From NCBI GenBank assembly GCA_026397725.1, contig JAPLUI010000180.1:1-57512 (forward strand): a DNA stretch of 57,512 nucleotides. The letters run 5' to 3'. This document shows positions 34,516-43,025 of this stretch, one piece after another; the first letter of the stretch is position 1, and every line of letters begins with the position of its first letter. This DNA comes from Verrucomicrobiota bacterium. Lineage in GTDB: Bacteria; Verrucomicrobiota; Verrucomicrobiia; Verrucomicrobiales; Akkermansiaceae. A model generated the notes under the pieces. That model did not search any database and was not told the DNA's origin. It saw only the letters and a program-made list of their open reading frames with translations. The translations under genes and the position numbers were made by a program.

Positions 34516-35652
34516 TCACAGGTCGAAGAAGCGTTTGGCCTTTTGGAAGAAGCCTTCCTGCATGGGGGAGTTGTGATCGCCGATGGAGGCGGCGAAGGCG
34601 CGGAGTTTTTCCTGTTGTTCGCTGTTGAGGCGGGTGGGTACTTCCACTTGAGCGCGGACGTGGAGATCGCCGCGGCGTTTGCTGGAGAGGGCCAGCATGC
34701 CCTTTTCGCGCAAGCGGAAAACCGTGCCGCCCTGGGTGCCGGCGGGGATTTTGATCGAGGATTGGCCATCCAGCGAAGGCACTTGCAGCTCACCACCGAG
34801 CGCGGCAACAGTGAACGGAAGGGGCACTTCACAGAACAGATCCGCCCCGTCCCGCTCAAACACATCGTGATCGCGGACGTGAAGGAAAACGTAAAGATCG
34901 CCCGCCTCGCCACCGCGCACCCCGGCATCGCCATTGCCGGAGGAACGCAGGCGGTTGCCGGTATCGACGCCGACGGGAATCCGCAGCTTGATCCGGCTGT
35001 CGCGCTGCACCCGGCCATCGCCGCGACAGGTGGGACAGGGGTCGGAGATGGTTGCGCCGGCACCGCGACACTCCGGGCAGGTGCTCTGTTGGATGAAGAT
35101 GCCGGCTTGGCGGGCGACGACGCCGCGACCGCCGCAGGATTGGCAGGTCCTGGCGCCGCCGGAGCCTTTTGAGCCCTTGGAGCCACAGGTTTCGCAGGGG
35201 ACGTTGCGTTCGATTTCGAGTTCCTTTTCCACCCCGCTGGCGGCTTCTTCGAGGGTGATTTCGAGGTCGTACCTGAGGTCGCTGCCGCGTTGTTTGCCGG
35301 AGCGTTGGCTGCGTCCGCCACCGAAGAACTCCTCGAAGCCGCCGCCGAAGGCACTGCCGAAGACTTGCGAGAACAAATCCATCGGGTCATGAAAGCCGCC
35401 GCCTCCGCCGCTGGCCATGCCGCCGGAGAAGGCGGCGTGACCATAGCGGTCATAGGCGGCCCGTTTGTCGGGGTCGCTGAGGGCTTCATACGCTTCCCCG
35501 AGTTCCTTGAACTTGTCTTCCGCGCTATGATCGCCCGGGTTTTTGTCCGGATGGTGTTGCACCGCGAGCTTGCGGTAGGCTTTCTTGATTTCATCCGCCT
35601 TGGCATCGCGGGAGACGCCGAGGATTTCGTAGTAGTCGCGTTTCTTGCCCAT
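34516..35652 (-). CDS. dnaJ: Chaperone DnaJ
   Basis: 378 residues. J domain with HPD at residues 34-36 ('[12 protein letters not shown]'), a G/F region with '[13 protein letters not shown]', the zinc domain with four Cys-x-x-Cys units ('CETCGSKG', 'CQSCGGRG', 'CPECRGAG', 'CPTCRGDG'), and the C-terminal substrate-binding domain. It recruits DnaK and GrpE in protein folding. Its start lies 4 nt after the grpE stop, so the two genes form an operon. dnaK is not adjacent. Confidence 0.96.
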   Translation of the reverse strand: MGKKRDYYEILGVSRDAKADEIKKAYRKLAVQHHPDKNPGDHSAEDKFKELGEAYEALSDPDKRAAYDRYGHAAFSGGMASGGGGGFHDPMDLFSQVFGSAFGGGFEEFFGGGRSQRSGKQRGSDLRYDLEITLEEAASGVEKELEIERNVPCETCGSKGSKGSGGARTCQSCGGRGVVARQAGIFIQQSTCPECRGAGATISDPCPTCRGDGRVQRDSRIKLRIPVGVDTGNRLRSSGNGDAGVRGGEAGDLYVFLHVRDHDVFERDGADLFCEVPLPFTVAALGGELQVPSLDGQSSIKIPAGTQGGTVFRLREKGMLALSSKRRGDLHVRAQVEVPTRLNSEQQEKLRAFAASIGDHNSPMQEGFFQKAKRFFDL

Positions 35653-35656
35653 TGGC

Positions 35657-36244
35657 TCAGGGTTCCGCTCCTTCGGTTAGGGTTGCGGCAACGGGGGCGG
35701 GGAGTTTGGAGACGACGACGCCGGCCGGGCGCAGCAGGCGATCGCGCAGGCGGAACCCGCGGCGGGTCACGCGCAGGATGCGGCCTTCGTCGCCTGCGGC
35801 GCATTCCTCTTCAGCGACGGCGTCGTGGAGCTTGGGGTCGAAGGGTCCGGTGGTGGGGATTTCCTCGACGCCTTGGGAACCGAGGAACTCGTTGAGCTGG
35901 CGGCGGACCATGTCCATGCCGATGAAAATCATGGATTGTGGGTCATGGGCGGCGGCCTGCATGCCCATGTCGAAGTTGTCGATGACGGGGAGGAGTTCTT
36001 CGAGCAGGCGCTGGTTGGCGTAGCGGATGGCATCCTCGCGGTCGCGGGCGGTGCGTTTCCGGAGGTTGTCCATCTCCGCGGCGGTGCGCAGGGAGATTTC
36101 CTTCCACTTGGCGGCTTCCTGTTCCAGTTCGTCCCATGGGTCGAGGTCTGCGGCGGTGCCGGTGTTAGGTCCGGCGGCGAGGTCGATGGCGGTGGCGTCT
36201 GCGGGAATCTCAGGGGGCGTGGTGGGGTCGGCGGCGGCGTGCAT
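35657..36244 (-). CDS. grpE: Nucleotide exchange factor GrpE
   Basis: 195 residues. After an acidic, disordered N-terminus comes the long helix '[20 protein letters not shown]', then '[16 protein letters not shown]' and '[12 protein letters not shown]', and the C-terminal beta part with '[13 protein letters not shown]' and '[10 protein letters not shown]'. It exchanges ADP for ATP on DnaK. I chose ATG 36244; the frame is open further upstream to 36397, but that part is proline-rich and unlike GrpE. It is divergent from the PTS IIA gene. Confidence 0.95.
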   Translation of the reverse strand: MHAAADPTTPPEIPADATAIDLAAGPNTGTAADLDPWDELEQEAAKWKEISLRTAAEMDNLRKRTARDREDAIRYANQRLLEELLPVIDNFDMGMQAAAHDPQSMIFIGMDMVRRQLNEFLGSQGVEEIPTTGPFDPKLHDAVAEEECAAGDEGRILRVTRRGFRLRDRLLRPAGVVVSKLPAPVAATLTEGAEP

Positions 36245-36434
36245 GGCGGACAGGTGTAGCCACGGATGGGCTGACGTCAACCCTTGGCCGCAATTTTCGG
36301 GAATCGGTGGCGAACGTGGCGGGGGATTTGGGGGTGGTCCTTGAATCCGCTTGCCAAGGCCGGGGCGGGGGGGTAATTCCGCGAACCGTTTGCGCATTTG
36401 CAGATTCAGGTTTAGTCTTTATTCAACATCCGTT

Positions 36435-36917
36435 ATGAAGTTGGCCGAGTTGCTCAGTCCTTGCCAGATTCTCCTCGACCTGCAGGCCGTGGAGCGTTGG
36501 GCGGTGATTGTGGAACTCGTGGAGTGCCTTGTCGCCAGCGGAAAATTGCCCGGCCCGCTGCGTGACGAGGTGCTTGAGGCCTTGAGAACCCGCGAGGAGC
36601 TGGTGAGCACCGGGATCGGTTCCGGGGTGGCCATTCCGCATGCGTTTTCGGGGCAGATCAGTCAGGTGGCGGCGGTGTTCGGGCGTTCCAAGACTGGAAT
36701 CGATTTCGAGGCGCTCGATCAGACTTCGGTGAATTTCATCATTCTGTTCATTGTGCCGCAGGAAAATTACCCGATGCATCTGCATACCTTGTCGGCGATT
36801 GCCAAGATGTTCACCAGCAGCGATGTTCGCCGACGGCTTGCCGCAGCGGAAACCCCCTCGGACATTCTGGCCATTTTCCAGGCCAAGCAGCCCCGCTCGG
36901 CAACGGCCGGTCCTTGA
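36435..36917 (+). CDS. PTS IIA-type (PtsN-like) regulatory protein
   Basis: 160 residues. The fructose/nitrogen IIA fold shows the phosphorylated His at residue 69 in 'IGSGVAIPHAFSG'. 'VNFIILFIVPQENYPMHLHT' and 'LSAIAKMF' follow as in PtsN. No sugar permease is nearby, so a regulatory IIA-Ntr role is more likely than transport. I start at ATG 36435; the upstream in-frame residues are basic and unlike the family. argS begins 22 nt after its stop, so they may be co-transcribed. Confidence 0.85.
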   Translation: MKLAELLSPCQILLDLQAVERWAVIVELVECLVASGKLPGPLRDEVLEALRTREELVSTGIGSGVAIPHAFSGQISQVAAVFGRSKTGIDFEALDQTSVNFIILFIVPQENYPMHLHTLSAIAKMFTSSDVRRRLAAAETPSDILAIFQAKQPRSATAGP

Positions 36918-36938
36918 GCCAACGCGATCCTTTCACTC

Positions 36939-38684
36939 ATGACCTTACTTCAGGAACTCGAATCCCGCCTTGCCGCCGCGCTCACCGCCGTGCTTGGCGA
37001 GCCGACCCCGGCGGCAGTCACCCCGGCGGCAGACTTGCGCTTCGGCGATTACCAATCCAATGCGGCGATGGTGCTCGCCAAGCTGCGCAAGGCAAACCCG
37101 CGAGCCCTGGCTCAGGAAATCATCGGCCACCTGGACCTGACAGGGTTGGCAACCGCCGAAGTTGCCGGTCCAGGGTTTCTCAATTTCCGCATTTTGCCGA
37201 CGGCCTATGCGGCACGGGCGGCGGCCTTGCTTCGCGACGCGCGGCTCGGGGTGCCCGCCACCGGTGCCGGCCGCACCGTGGTGGTGGATTTTTCCGCGCC
37301 CAACGTCGCCAAGCCCATGCATGTGGGGCACATCCGCTCCACGATCATCGGCGACTCCCTGGCGCGGATCGCCCGGTTTCTCGGGTACCAGGTGATTGCG
37401 GACAATCACCTTGGCGATTGGGGCACGCAGTTCGGGATGATTCTGCATGGCTGGAAAACCAGCTTGAATGTCACCGCGCTCGAAGCGGATCCCATCGCCG
37501 AACTCGTCCGCATTTACCGCGAGGCCAATGCCGCCGCCAAGGCGGATCCGGACACGCTCGAATCCTGCAAGGCCGAACTGGTCAAGCTCCAGGCCGGCGA
37601 CGGTGAAAACCTCGCCATCTGGCAGCAGTGCCTCGATCTATCCAAACGCGGGTTGCAGAAAATCTATGCGCGGCTCGAGGTGACCTTCGATCACTGGCTC
37701 GGGGAAAGCTATTACAACGAGCACCTCGCCGGCCTGGTCGATGAGTTTCTCGAGCAGGGCATCGCCCGCGTCAGCAACGGTGCGGTCTGCATATTTTCGG
37801 ACGGTACCATGCCCCCGGCAGAGGATCCGTTCATGGTCCACAAGGAGGACGGCTGGACCGACAATCCGGCCATCATCCGCAAGGCCGACGGCGGGTTTCT
37901 CTACGCCACAACCGATCTGGCGACCCTCCGGTTCCGCATCGATGAATGGCAGGCGGACGAGGTGTGGTATGTCGTGGGCGTGCCGCAGCAGTTGCATTTC
38001 CGCCAGCTCTTCGAGGCGGCGGCCCGCTGGGGGAAAACCGGCGCTTTCCGGCACATTGCCTTTGGGTCGATTCTTGGCGACGACCGCAAGTTGATGAAAA
38101 CCCGCAGCGGCGACAACGTGCAGCTTGCGGAGGTGCTTGCGGAAGCGGTCGAGCGTGCCGCCGCCGTCATTGCCGAGAAAAACCCGGAACTGCCGGCTGA
38201 CGAGGCAATCAGCATCGCCGAAACAGTGGGCCTTGGCGCGGTGAAGTTTGCGGAACTCTCGCAAAACCGCCTGACCGACTATGTCTTCTCATGGGACCGC
38301 ATGCTCTCCCTGCAGGGCGATACCGCGCCGTATCTCCAATACTCCCATGTCCGCATCCGCTCGATATTCCGCAAGCTCGAGGGCCCGTTCGATGCGACGG
38401 CTGGTGAGATCGTGCTGGGTGAGAATGAGGAGATTCAGCTCGCCCGCTTGCTGGTCCGTTTCGGTGAGGTGGTGCCAACCATCCTGGAGGATTTCCGCCC
38501 GAACCTGCTGGCCAATTACCTGCTGGAACTGGCCCGCGCCTTCCACTCGTTCTTCGAGGCCTGCCCCGTGCTCAAGGCTGCCGAGCCCATCCGCTTCAGC
38601 CGCCTGGCATTGTGCGACCTCACCTCGCGCACGCTCCAGCAAGGCCTCCACCTCATGGGCATCAGGGTCCCGGACCGAATGTGA
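36939..38684 (+). CDS. argS: Arginyl-tRNA synthetase
   Basis: 581 residues, class I synthetase. The HIGH motif appears as 'HVGHIRST' within 'NVAKPMHVGHIRST'; the KMSKS loop is degenerate ('KLMKTRSGDN'), as in many ArgRS enzymes. The N-terminal Add-1 domain and the C-terminal helical anticodon-binding domain ('LCDLTSRTLQQGLHLMGI') are both complete. It charges tRNA-Arg in the cytoplasm. Confidence 0.96.
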   Translation: MTLLQELESRLAAALTAVLGEPTPAAVTPAADLRFGDYQSNAAMVLAKLRKANPRALAQEIIGHLDLTGLATAEVAGPGFLNFRILPTAYAARAAALLRDARLGVPATGAGRTVVVDFSAPNVAKPMHVGHIRSTIIGDSLARIARFLGYQVIADNHLGDWGTQFGMILHGWKTSLNVTALEADPIAELVRIYREANAAAKADPDTLESCKAELVKLQAGDGENLAIWQQCLDLSKRGLQKIYARLEVTFDHWLGESYYNEHLAGLVDEFLEQGIARVSNGAVCIFSDGTMPPAEDPFMVHKEDGWTDNPAIIRKADGGFLYATTDLATLRFRIDEWQADEVWYVVGVPQQLHFRQLFEAAARWGKTGAFRHIAFGSILGDDRKLMKTRSGDNVQLAEVLAEAVERAAAVIAEKNPELPADEAISIAETVGLGAVKFAELSQNRLTDYVFSWDRMLSLQGDTAPYLQYSHVRIRSIFRKLEGPFDATAGEIVLGENEEIQLARLLVRFGEVVPTILEDFRPNLLANYLLELARAFHSFFEACPVLKAAEPIRFSRLALCDLTSRTLQQGLHLMGIRVPDRM

Positions 38685-38700
38685 CGACAGTCTCTCCCCC

Positions 38701-40377
38701 ATGTCCCCATTCTACGTCATTGGTCATAAGAACCCCGATACGGATGCGATTTGTGCGGCCATCGGGCATGCCGCCCTGCTGCGGGCTACCGGCGAGCAGC
38801 CCAACGCAATTGCCGCACGCTGCGGTGAGATCTCCCAGCGCACGGCATGGGTGCTGGAGCGTGCCGGCATGACCGAGCCGCAATTGATTACCGACGTGCG
38901 CACCACCGCCGGCATGATCTGTCATCCGAATGTCATCAAGGTCACCGGGTCCGACACCTTCCTCACCGCTTACCGGCGCATGCTTGCCGCCCAAATCCGC
39001 TGCGTGCCAGTGGAGGACGAGCAGGGGAATCTATGCGGCATCCTGCGGTATTTCGATTTGCTCAAACTCCTGCTGCCAGAAGATACCGAGGGGCTCAATG
39101 TGAGGACCGTGCATGTGTCCCTGGCGAAACTCGCAGACACCCTTCATGCTCAGAGCCTCGGAGCCGCCTTACCCCCACCGGAGTTCGAGGAAGATCTCAT
39201 CCTGCTGGTCGGGGCCTCGTCCCAAACCACCGTCGAAAAACGTCTCATGCTCGCCGTCCAGGAACAAAACGTCGGGAAATTCCTCGTGATTTGCGGGGAC
39301 CGCCCGATCATCCAGCGGCATGCCATCGACCGTGGTGCCCGCGCCCTGCTCGTCACCGGGGAGAATCCGGTGGCCGGGGAGATCCTCGCCCGCGCCGCCC
39401 GCCACGGCGTCGTGCTCCTCCGTTGCCACCAAGATACCGCCAGCGCGTCCACCTTGATCCGTTGCTCCCGCACGGTGCGCCATGTGATGAAGGAGAAATT
39501 CGAGATCGTCGGCCCGTCCGAGCCGGTTTCCCGCTTGCGCAAACGGCTGGCTGCCACCGATCAGGATTTGTTACCGGTGGTGGACCCTGCCAGCGGCAAA
39601 ATGATCGGTGTCATCTCGAAATCCGACCTGGTCGATCCCCCCCGGGTGCGGCTCGCCTTGGTCGATCACAACGAATATGCCCAAGCCGTCAACGGAATCG
39701 AGGAGGCGGAAATCACCGAAGTGGTCGATCACCACCGCCTCGCCGGCGACCTCGTTTCGCGCGAGCCCATCCGCTTCCTCAATGAACCGGTCGGCTCCAC
39801 TGCCACCCTCGTGGCACGCAAGTTCCGCTATCGCCAGATCGATCCCGAACCGGGGGTGGCCTTGTGTCTGTGCGCCGGGATTGTCTCAGACACGCTGTGC
39901 CTGACGTCCCCGACCACCACCCCGCTGGACCGCGAAATGCTGTCCTGGCTGGCGGGGCCGGCCGGAATTGACCCCAGGACCTTCGCCGAGGAATTCTTTG
40001 GGGTCGGTTCCTTGATTGTGACGGCCGCGCCGGAGGAAATCCTCAATGCGGACCGCAAGGAGTTCACCGAGGATGGCTTCAAGGTGAGCATCTCCCAAGT
40101 TGAGGAACGCGGCTTGCACGGCTTCGCGGCGCGACGGCAGGAACTCGAAGCCGCGTTGCGCACGCTGGTTGCCACGCAACACTATGACCTCGCCGTGCTC
40201 GCCGTGACCGATATTGTCGGCCATCACAGCATGATTCTTGCCATTGGCCAGGAAGCGATTCTCGGCAAAATGCCCTTTGAGCGGATGGATGCGGCCCTGT
40301 TCGATGCGCCCGGGGTGGTCAGTCGCAAAAAACAGCTCTTCCCCGCCGTTAGCGATGCCTTGCATCACGCGAAGTGA
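38701..40377 (+). CDS. ppaC: CBS/DRTGG-regulated family II inorganic pyrophosphatase
   Basis: 558 residues. The DHH core is split: 'VIGHKNPDTDAI' opens the protein, and 'LVDHNE' and 'VVDHH' come after a regulatory insert of about 250 residues. The insert consists of CBS1 (about 75-125), a DRTGG-like domain (about 135-245) and CBS2 (about 255-310, 'VISKSDLV'). The C-terminal DHHA2 domain ends with the substrate-binding 'VVSRKKQLFP'. The arrangement matches CBS-PPases that are inhibited by AMP and activated by dinucleotides. It splits pyrophosphate using Mn or Co ions, and sits 16 nt after argS, whose reaction releases pyrophosphate. Confidence 0.9.
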   Translation: MSPFYVIGHKNPDTDAICAAIGHAALLRATGEQPNAIAARCGEISQRTAWVLERAGMTEPQLITDVRTTAGMICHPNVIKVTGSDTFLTAYRRMLAAQIRCVPVEDEQGNLCGILRYFDLLKLLLPEDTEGLNVRTVHVSLAKLADTLHAQSLGAALPPPEFEEDLILLVGASSQTTVEKRLMLAVQEQNVGKFLVICGDRPIIQRHAIDRGARALLVTGENPVAGEILARAARHGVVLLRCHQDTASASTLIRCSRTVRHVMKEKFEIVGPSEPVSRLRKRLAATDQDLLPVVDPASGKMIGVISKSDLVDPPRVRLALVDHNEYAQAVNGIEEAEITEVVDHHRLAGDLVSREPIRFLNEPVGSTATLVARKFRYRQIDPEPGVALCLCAGIVSDTLCLTSPTTTPLDREMLSWLAGPAGIDPRTFAEEFFGVGSLIVTAAPEEILNADRKEFTEDGFKVSISQVEERGLHGFAARRQELEAALRTLVATQHYDLAVLAVTDIVGHHSMILAIGQEAILGKMPFERMDAALFDAPGVVSRKKQLFPAVSDALHHAK

Positions 40378-40584
40378 CGCCGCCGCTGCCGGTGCCGACT
40401 GCGGCAAGCCCCTGCCGCCCGAAGTTCGCATGCCAGGCACGGCGCAGGGGGAAGCAACCGGATTCAGCGGCCCCGACCCCGGCAAGTGACGGGTCTTCAG
40501 GGTGGAAATTTCAGCATTTCGCTTAGGAAGCCCGAAATATCCTCAAGGGCCGCCCATGGCACCGAAACACGGCCAGGCGAAAAG

Positions 40585-40655
40585 TACGGGTGATGGGAAT
40601 CGAACCCACGCCTCAAGCTTGGGAAGCTCACGTTCTACCATTGAACTACACCCGC
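40585..40655 (-). tRNA. tRNA-Gly (CCC), unusual acceptor end
   Basis: A complete cloverleaf can be drawn on the minus strand: acceptor GCGGGTG with CACCCGT, a D arm with GGTAGAAC, anticodon loop TTCCCAA (anticodon CCC) and T loop TTCGATT. The acceptor ends with G1-U72 instead of G1-C72, the discriminator base is A instead of the usual U for bacterial tRNA-Gly, and no CCA is encoded. It could still be functional after CCA addition. Confidence 0.85.
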
Positions 40656-40760
40656 CTTGCCGCTGACGCCCAAGGAAATACCGGGATTCGGGCCATGGCA
40701 ATCCTAAACTTTCAACTTGATCATTTCCGGTGAAAATCCGGGTTTTCCGCCACGCACCGG

Positions 40761-40817
40761 AAAAAATGAAAAAAAATGAAAAAAAATCTTGCCGGGGTGG
40801 GGGATTTGGTCTTTTAT
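40761..40817 (+). promoter_or_regulatory. Curved A-tract region and promoter of tRNA-Gly (TCC)
   Basis: Three A-tracts recur at exactly 10 bp (AAAAAATGAA, AAAAAATGAA, AAAAAATCTT at 40761-40790), the spacing that bends DNA. They lead into a -35-like TTGCCG (40789-40794), then 17 bp, then a -10-like TTTTAT (40812-40817), which lies 13 bp before the tRNA 5' end. This looks like an UP-element-style strong promoter. Confidence 0.6.
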
Positions 40818-40830
40818 CCCTGCAGAAGAC

Positions 40831-40904
40831 GCGGGCATAGCTTAGTGGTAAAGCCCTAGCCTTCCAAGCTAGACATGCGGGTTCGATTCCCGCTGCCCGC
40901 TCCA
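40831..40904 (+). tRNA. tRNA-Gly (TCC) with encoded CCA
   Basis: Acceptor GCGGGCA pairs perfectly with TGCCCGC, the anticodon loop is CTTCCAA (anticodon TCC), the T loop is TTCGATT, and the discriminator is T followed by an encoded CCA. All tRNA-Gly identity positions are standard, in contrast to the divergent tRNA-Gly (CCC) 175 bp away. Confidence 0.95.
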
Positions 40905-40955
40905 TCATTGAAATGTGCCGCTCAAATCAAGAATCTCCAACACCAAACTATCCCA

Positions 40956-41600
40956 ATGAAAAAGACCGTTCGCTTCGCCATCATCAGTGCCGCTCTGGGA
41001 CTGATGTCCTCTTCCGCCGCATTTGCCGAGGTTGATTGCATCAATCTCGTTTCGTCTGTCAAGCATGCCATTGCCGCAGACCCATCCGCGACCCTGCAAA
41101 TCGTCGAGAAGGAAATCGCGGCAAACCCGCGTTGCGCCTGTGAGATTGTGAAAGCCGCCATCGAAGGTTCCAAAGCCGAGGTCACTTTGGTCGCCGCCAT
41201 CGTCGAAACCGCCTCGGCGGTAGCGCCTGAGCACATGCGCCTCATTTCCCAATGCGCCGTTGCGGTCGCTCCTGACGCGCTCTCCAGGGTCCAGGCGGTA
41301 CTCGCCAAGCTCGATCCCAACAGCGGCAAGCCCGGTCGCAGTGCCAAAGATGCCAAGAGCGCCAAAGGCGGGGCGGTGGGTGCGGTGACGCCTCCCGTCG
41401 ATAGCAACCCGCTCGACTTCCCCGGTTCCGGGGTCGATTCTCTCACCGGCCATAACGGTAGCAATGCCGGCGGGGCGCCGGGCGGCTCCTCGGTCGTCGG
41501 TGGCAATCCTGGGGGTCCGGGCGGATTGCCAATGCTGCCCTTTGGTCCGCCGATTTTTGTCCCCCCGGTCATCTCTCCTCCGGAGGCCACCAACCCCTGA
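40956..41600 (+). CDS. Secreted protein with Gly/Pro-rich C-terminus
   Basis: 214 residues from ATG 40956. Signal peptide 'FAIISAALGLMSSSAAFA', mature start 'EVDCINLVSSVKHAIAADPS'. The middle is helical, with three Cys and repeated 'CEIVKAAIEGSKAE'-like heptads, and the last 90 residues are rich in Gly, Pro and Ser. I do not recognise the domain; short secreted proteins of this kind often accompany outer-membrane or exopolysaccharide genes. It lies 57 nt before the outer-membrane barrel gene on the same strand. Confidence 0.65.
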   Translation: MKKTVRFAIISAALGLMSSSAAFAEVDCINLVSSVKHAIAADPSATLQIVEKEIAANPRCACEIVKAAIEGSKAEVTLVAAIVETASAVAPEHMRLISQCAVAVAPDALSRVQAVLAKLDPNSGKPGRSAKDAKSAKGGAVGAVTPPVDSNPLDFPGSGVDSLTGHNGSNAGGAPGGSSVVGGNPGGPGGLPMLPFGPPIFVPPVISPPEATNP

Positions 41601-41657
41601 TCCTGGCTGGTTTATCAACTCAATCCTCCACCCTCACCCACCTCACATAATTATCAA

Positions 41658-42881
41658 ATGAAACGCAAATTCTTCCTTATTTCCGCATCCGTGTTCGCAG
41701 CCGGCCTCGCCTCGGCTGCGGAGGGGCTTTACAACGTCGGCAGCGAGGCCCAGGAAACCATGCCGCTCAGATGGAGCGTCGGCATGAACCTCACCTATGA
41801 CGACAATGTCAACCCCGGGATCGGATCCAAGGAAGGTTCAACCTCCGTCAACCCGTATGTCGGCCTCTCGTTTGTCAACATGACGCCCCAGACCACTTGG
41901 GACGTCTATGCACGCTTGGGTGCCATCTACTACTTTGACGCGCCGACAGCCCAGATGGACGACCTCTATCCCCAAGCCCGCTCCGGCGTGAATCTCACCC
42001 ACCGCTTCAACGAGCGCCTCCGCCTGTCCAGCCGCAACTTCATTTCCTATGAGTTGGAGCCGGATTATTCCTATGGCTTTGCCACGAATCGCCAGGTTGG
42101 CGCGTATTTGTATTGGCAGACCGACAATGCTCTGGGCTATCGCTGGTCCGAGCGGTTTGCAACCTACACGGGCTTCACCCTCTCGGGCTTGTCCTATGCC
42201 GATGTGGACAATCAGGATCGCTTCACCTGGATGCTCTACAATCAGTTCCGTTATCAGCTCACGCCACAGCAAACCGTGCTGACCTTTGATTACCGCTACA
42301 GTGAAACTGCGGCCGACGGCCTGGCCTCGGATTCCACCGACAATTACTTTGTGGCGGGTATCGAGCATCGCTTCAGTCCAACCACGATTCTGATTGCCCG
42401 TGGGGGTGTCCAGTTGCATTCCGCAGACGCTGGCAGTGACACCACCAATCCCTATGTGGAAATGGCGCTGAATTCCCGCATCACCGAGCAATTTTCGTTG
42501 CGGAGCTTTGTGCGGTACAGTGTTGAGGCCTATGATACGGTCCAGCAGATTGACGGTGCCCTTTACGATTTCGACCAACGCCAAACGCTGCGCGTCGGGG
42601 TTTCCGGGGAGTATGCCATTTCCCCAATGTTCTCCGTCTTCAGCGGGCTTGACTACATCCCTGCGAGTTTCGAAGATGGGCGCAGGGTTGCCGGGATTGG
42701 TCCTGCGACTGCCGGCGGCTTGAGCGAGGACATGATCAATGCCTACATCGGCTTGTCAGTGAAGTTCATCGACAATCTTTATGGCACGGTCTCCTACAAT
42801 TATACGGATTCCACTTCAGACATTGTCTCTCACGAATACAATCGTAACCGCATCAGCATCGGCGTGCGCTACGAATTCTGA
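41658..42881 (+). CDS. Outer-membrane beta-barrel protein (BBP2-like)
   Basis: 407 residues. Signal peptide 'FFLISASVFAAGLASA', then alternating hydrophobic and polar strands throughout (for example 'TWDVYARLGAIYYF', 'FTWMLYNQFRYQL', 'LYGTVSYNYTDS'), and a final 'ISIGVRYEF' with the C-terminal Phe expected for outer-membrane insertion. The pattern fits the BBP2_2 barrel family often linked with exopolysaccharide export. A strong terminator follows, so it is transcribed separately from the kinase gene downstream. It may form the outer-membrane exit for polymer, because the Wza-like protein here is too short to span the membrane. Confidence 0.75.
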   Translation: MKRKFFLISASVFAAGLASAAEGLYNVGSEAQETMPLRWSVGMNLTYDDNVNPGIGSKEGSTSVNPYVGLSFVNMTPQTTWDVYARLGAIYYFDAPTAQMDDLYPQARSGVNLTHRFNERLRLSSRNFISYELEPDYSYGFATNRQVGAYLYWQTDNALGYRWSERFATYTGFTLSGLSYADVDNQDRFTWMLYNQFRYQLTPQQTVLTFDYRYSETAADGLASDSTDNYFVAGIEHRFSPTTILIARGGVQLHSADAGSDTTNPYVEMALNSRITEQFSLRSFVRYSVEAYDTVQQIDGALYDFDQRQTLRVGVSGEYAISPMFSVFSGLDYIPASFEDGRRVAGIGPATAGGLSEDMINAYIGLSVKFIDNLYGTVSYNYTDSTSDIVSHEYNRNRISIGVRYEF

Positions 42882-42939
42882 TCCGCCAGGAACCCGGCCC
42901 TGGAAACAAAACATCCCAAAGAGATTATCTGATTGAGCA

Positions 42940-42978
42940 AAAACTCCCGCAATGTCATTCATTGTGGGAGTTTTCTTT
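42940..42978 (+). terminator. Rho-independent terminator after barrel gene
   Basis: AAAACTCCCGCAATG (42940-42954) pairs with CATTGTGGGAGTTTT (42960-42974), a 15-bp stem with one G-T pair and a 5-nt loop, followed by CTTTT. It is the clearest terminator in the window. Confidence 0.85.
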
Positions 42979-43025
42979 TGATTTTCACCAATCCAATGCT
43001 ACACTAACCCCTGTCCCACCCCTCC

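Noticed and set aside
34362..35804. 480-codon alternate frame over dnaJ
   Set aside because: Ser/Pro/Ala-rich shadow of dnaJ in another frame of the same strand.
40543..40908. 121-codon minus-strand frame across both tRNA genes
   Set aside because: It is the translation of tRNA sequence and its complement; similar false proteins are common in databases.
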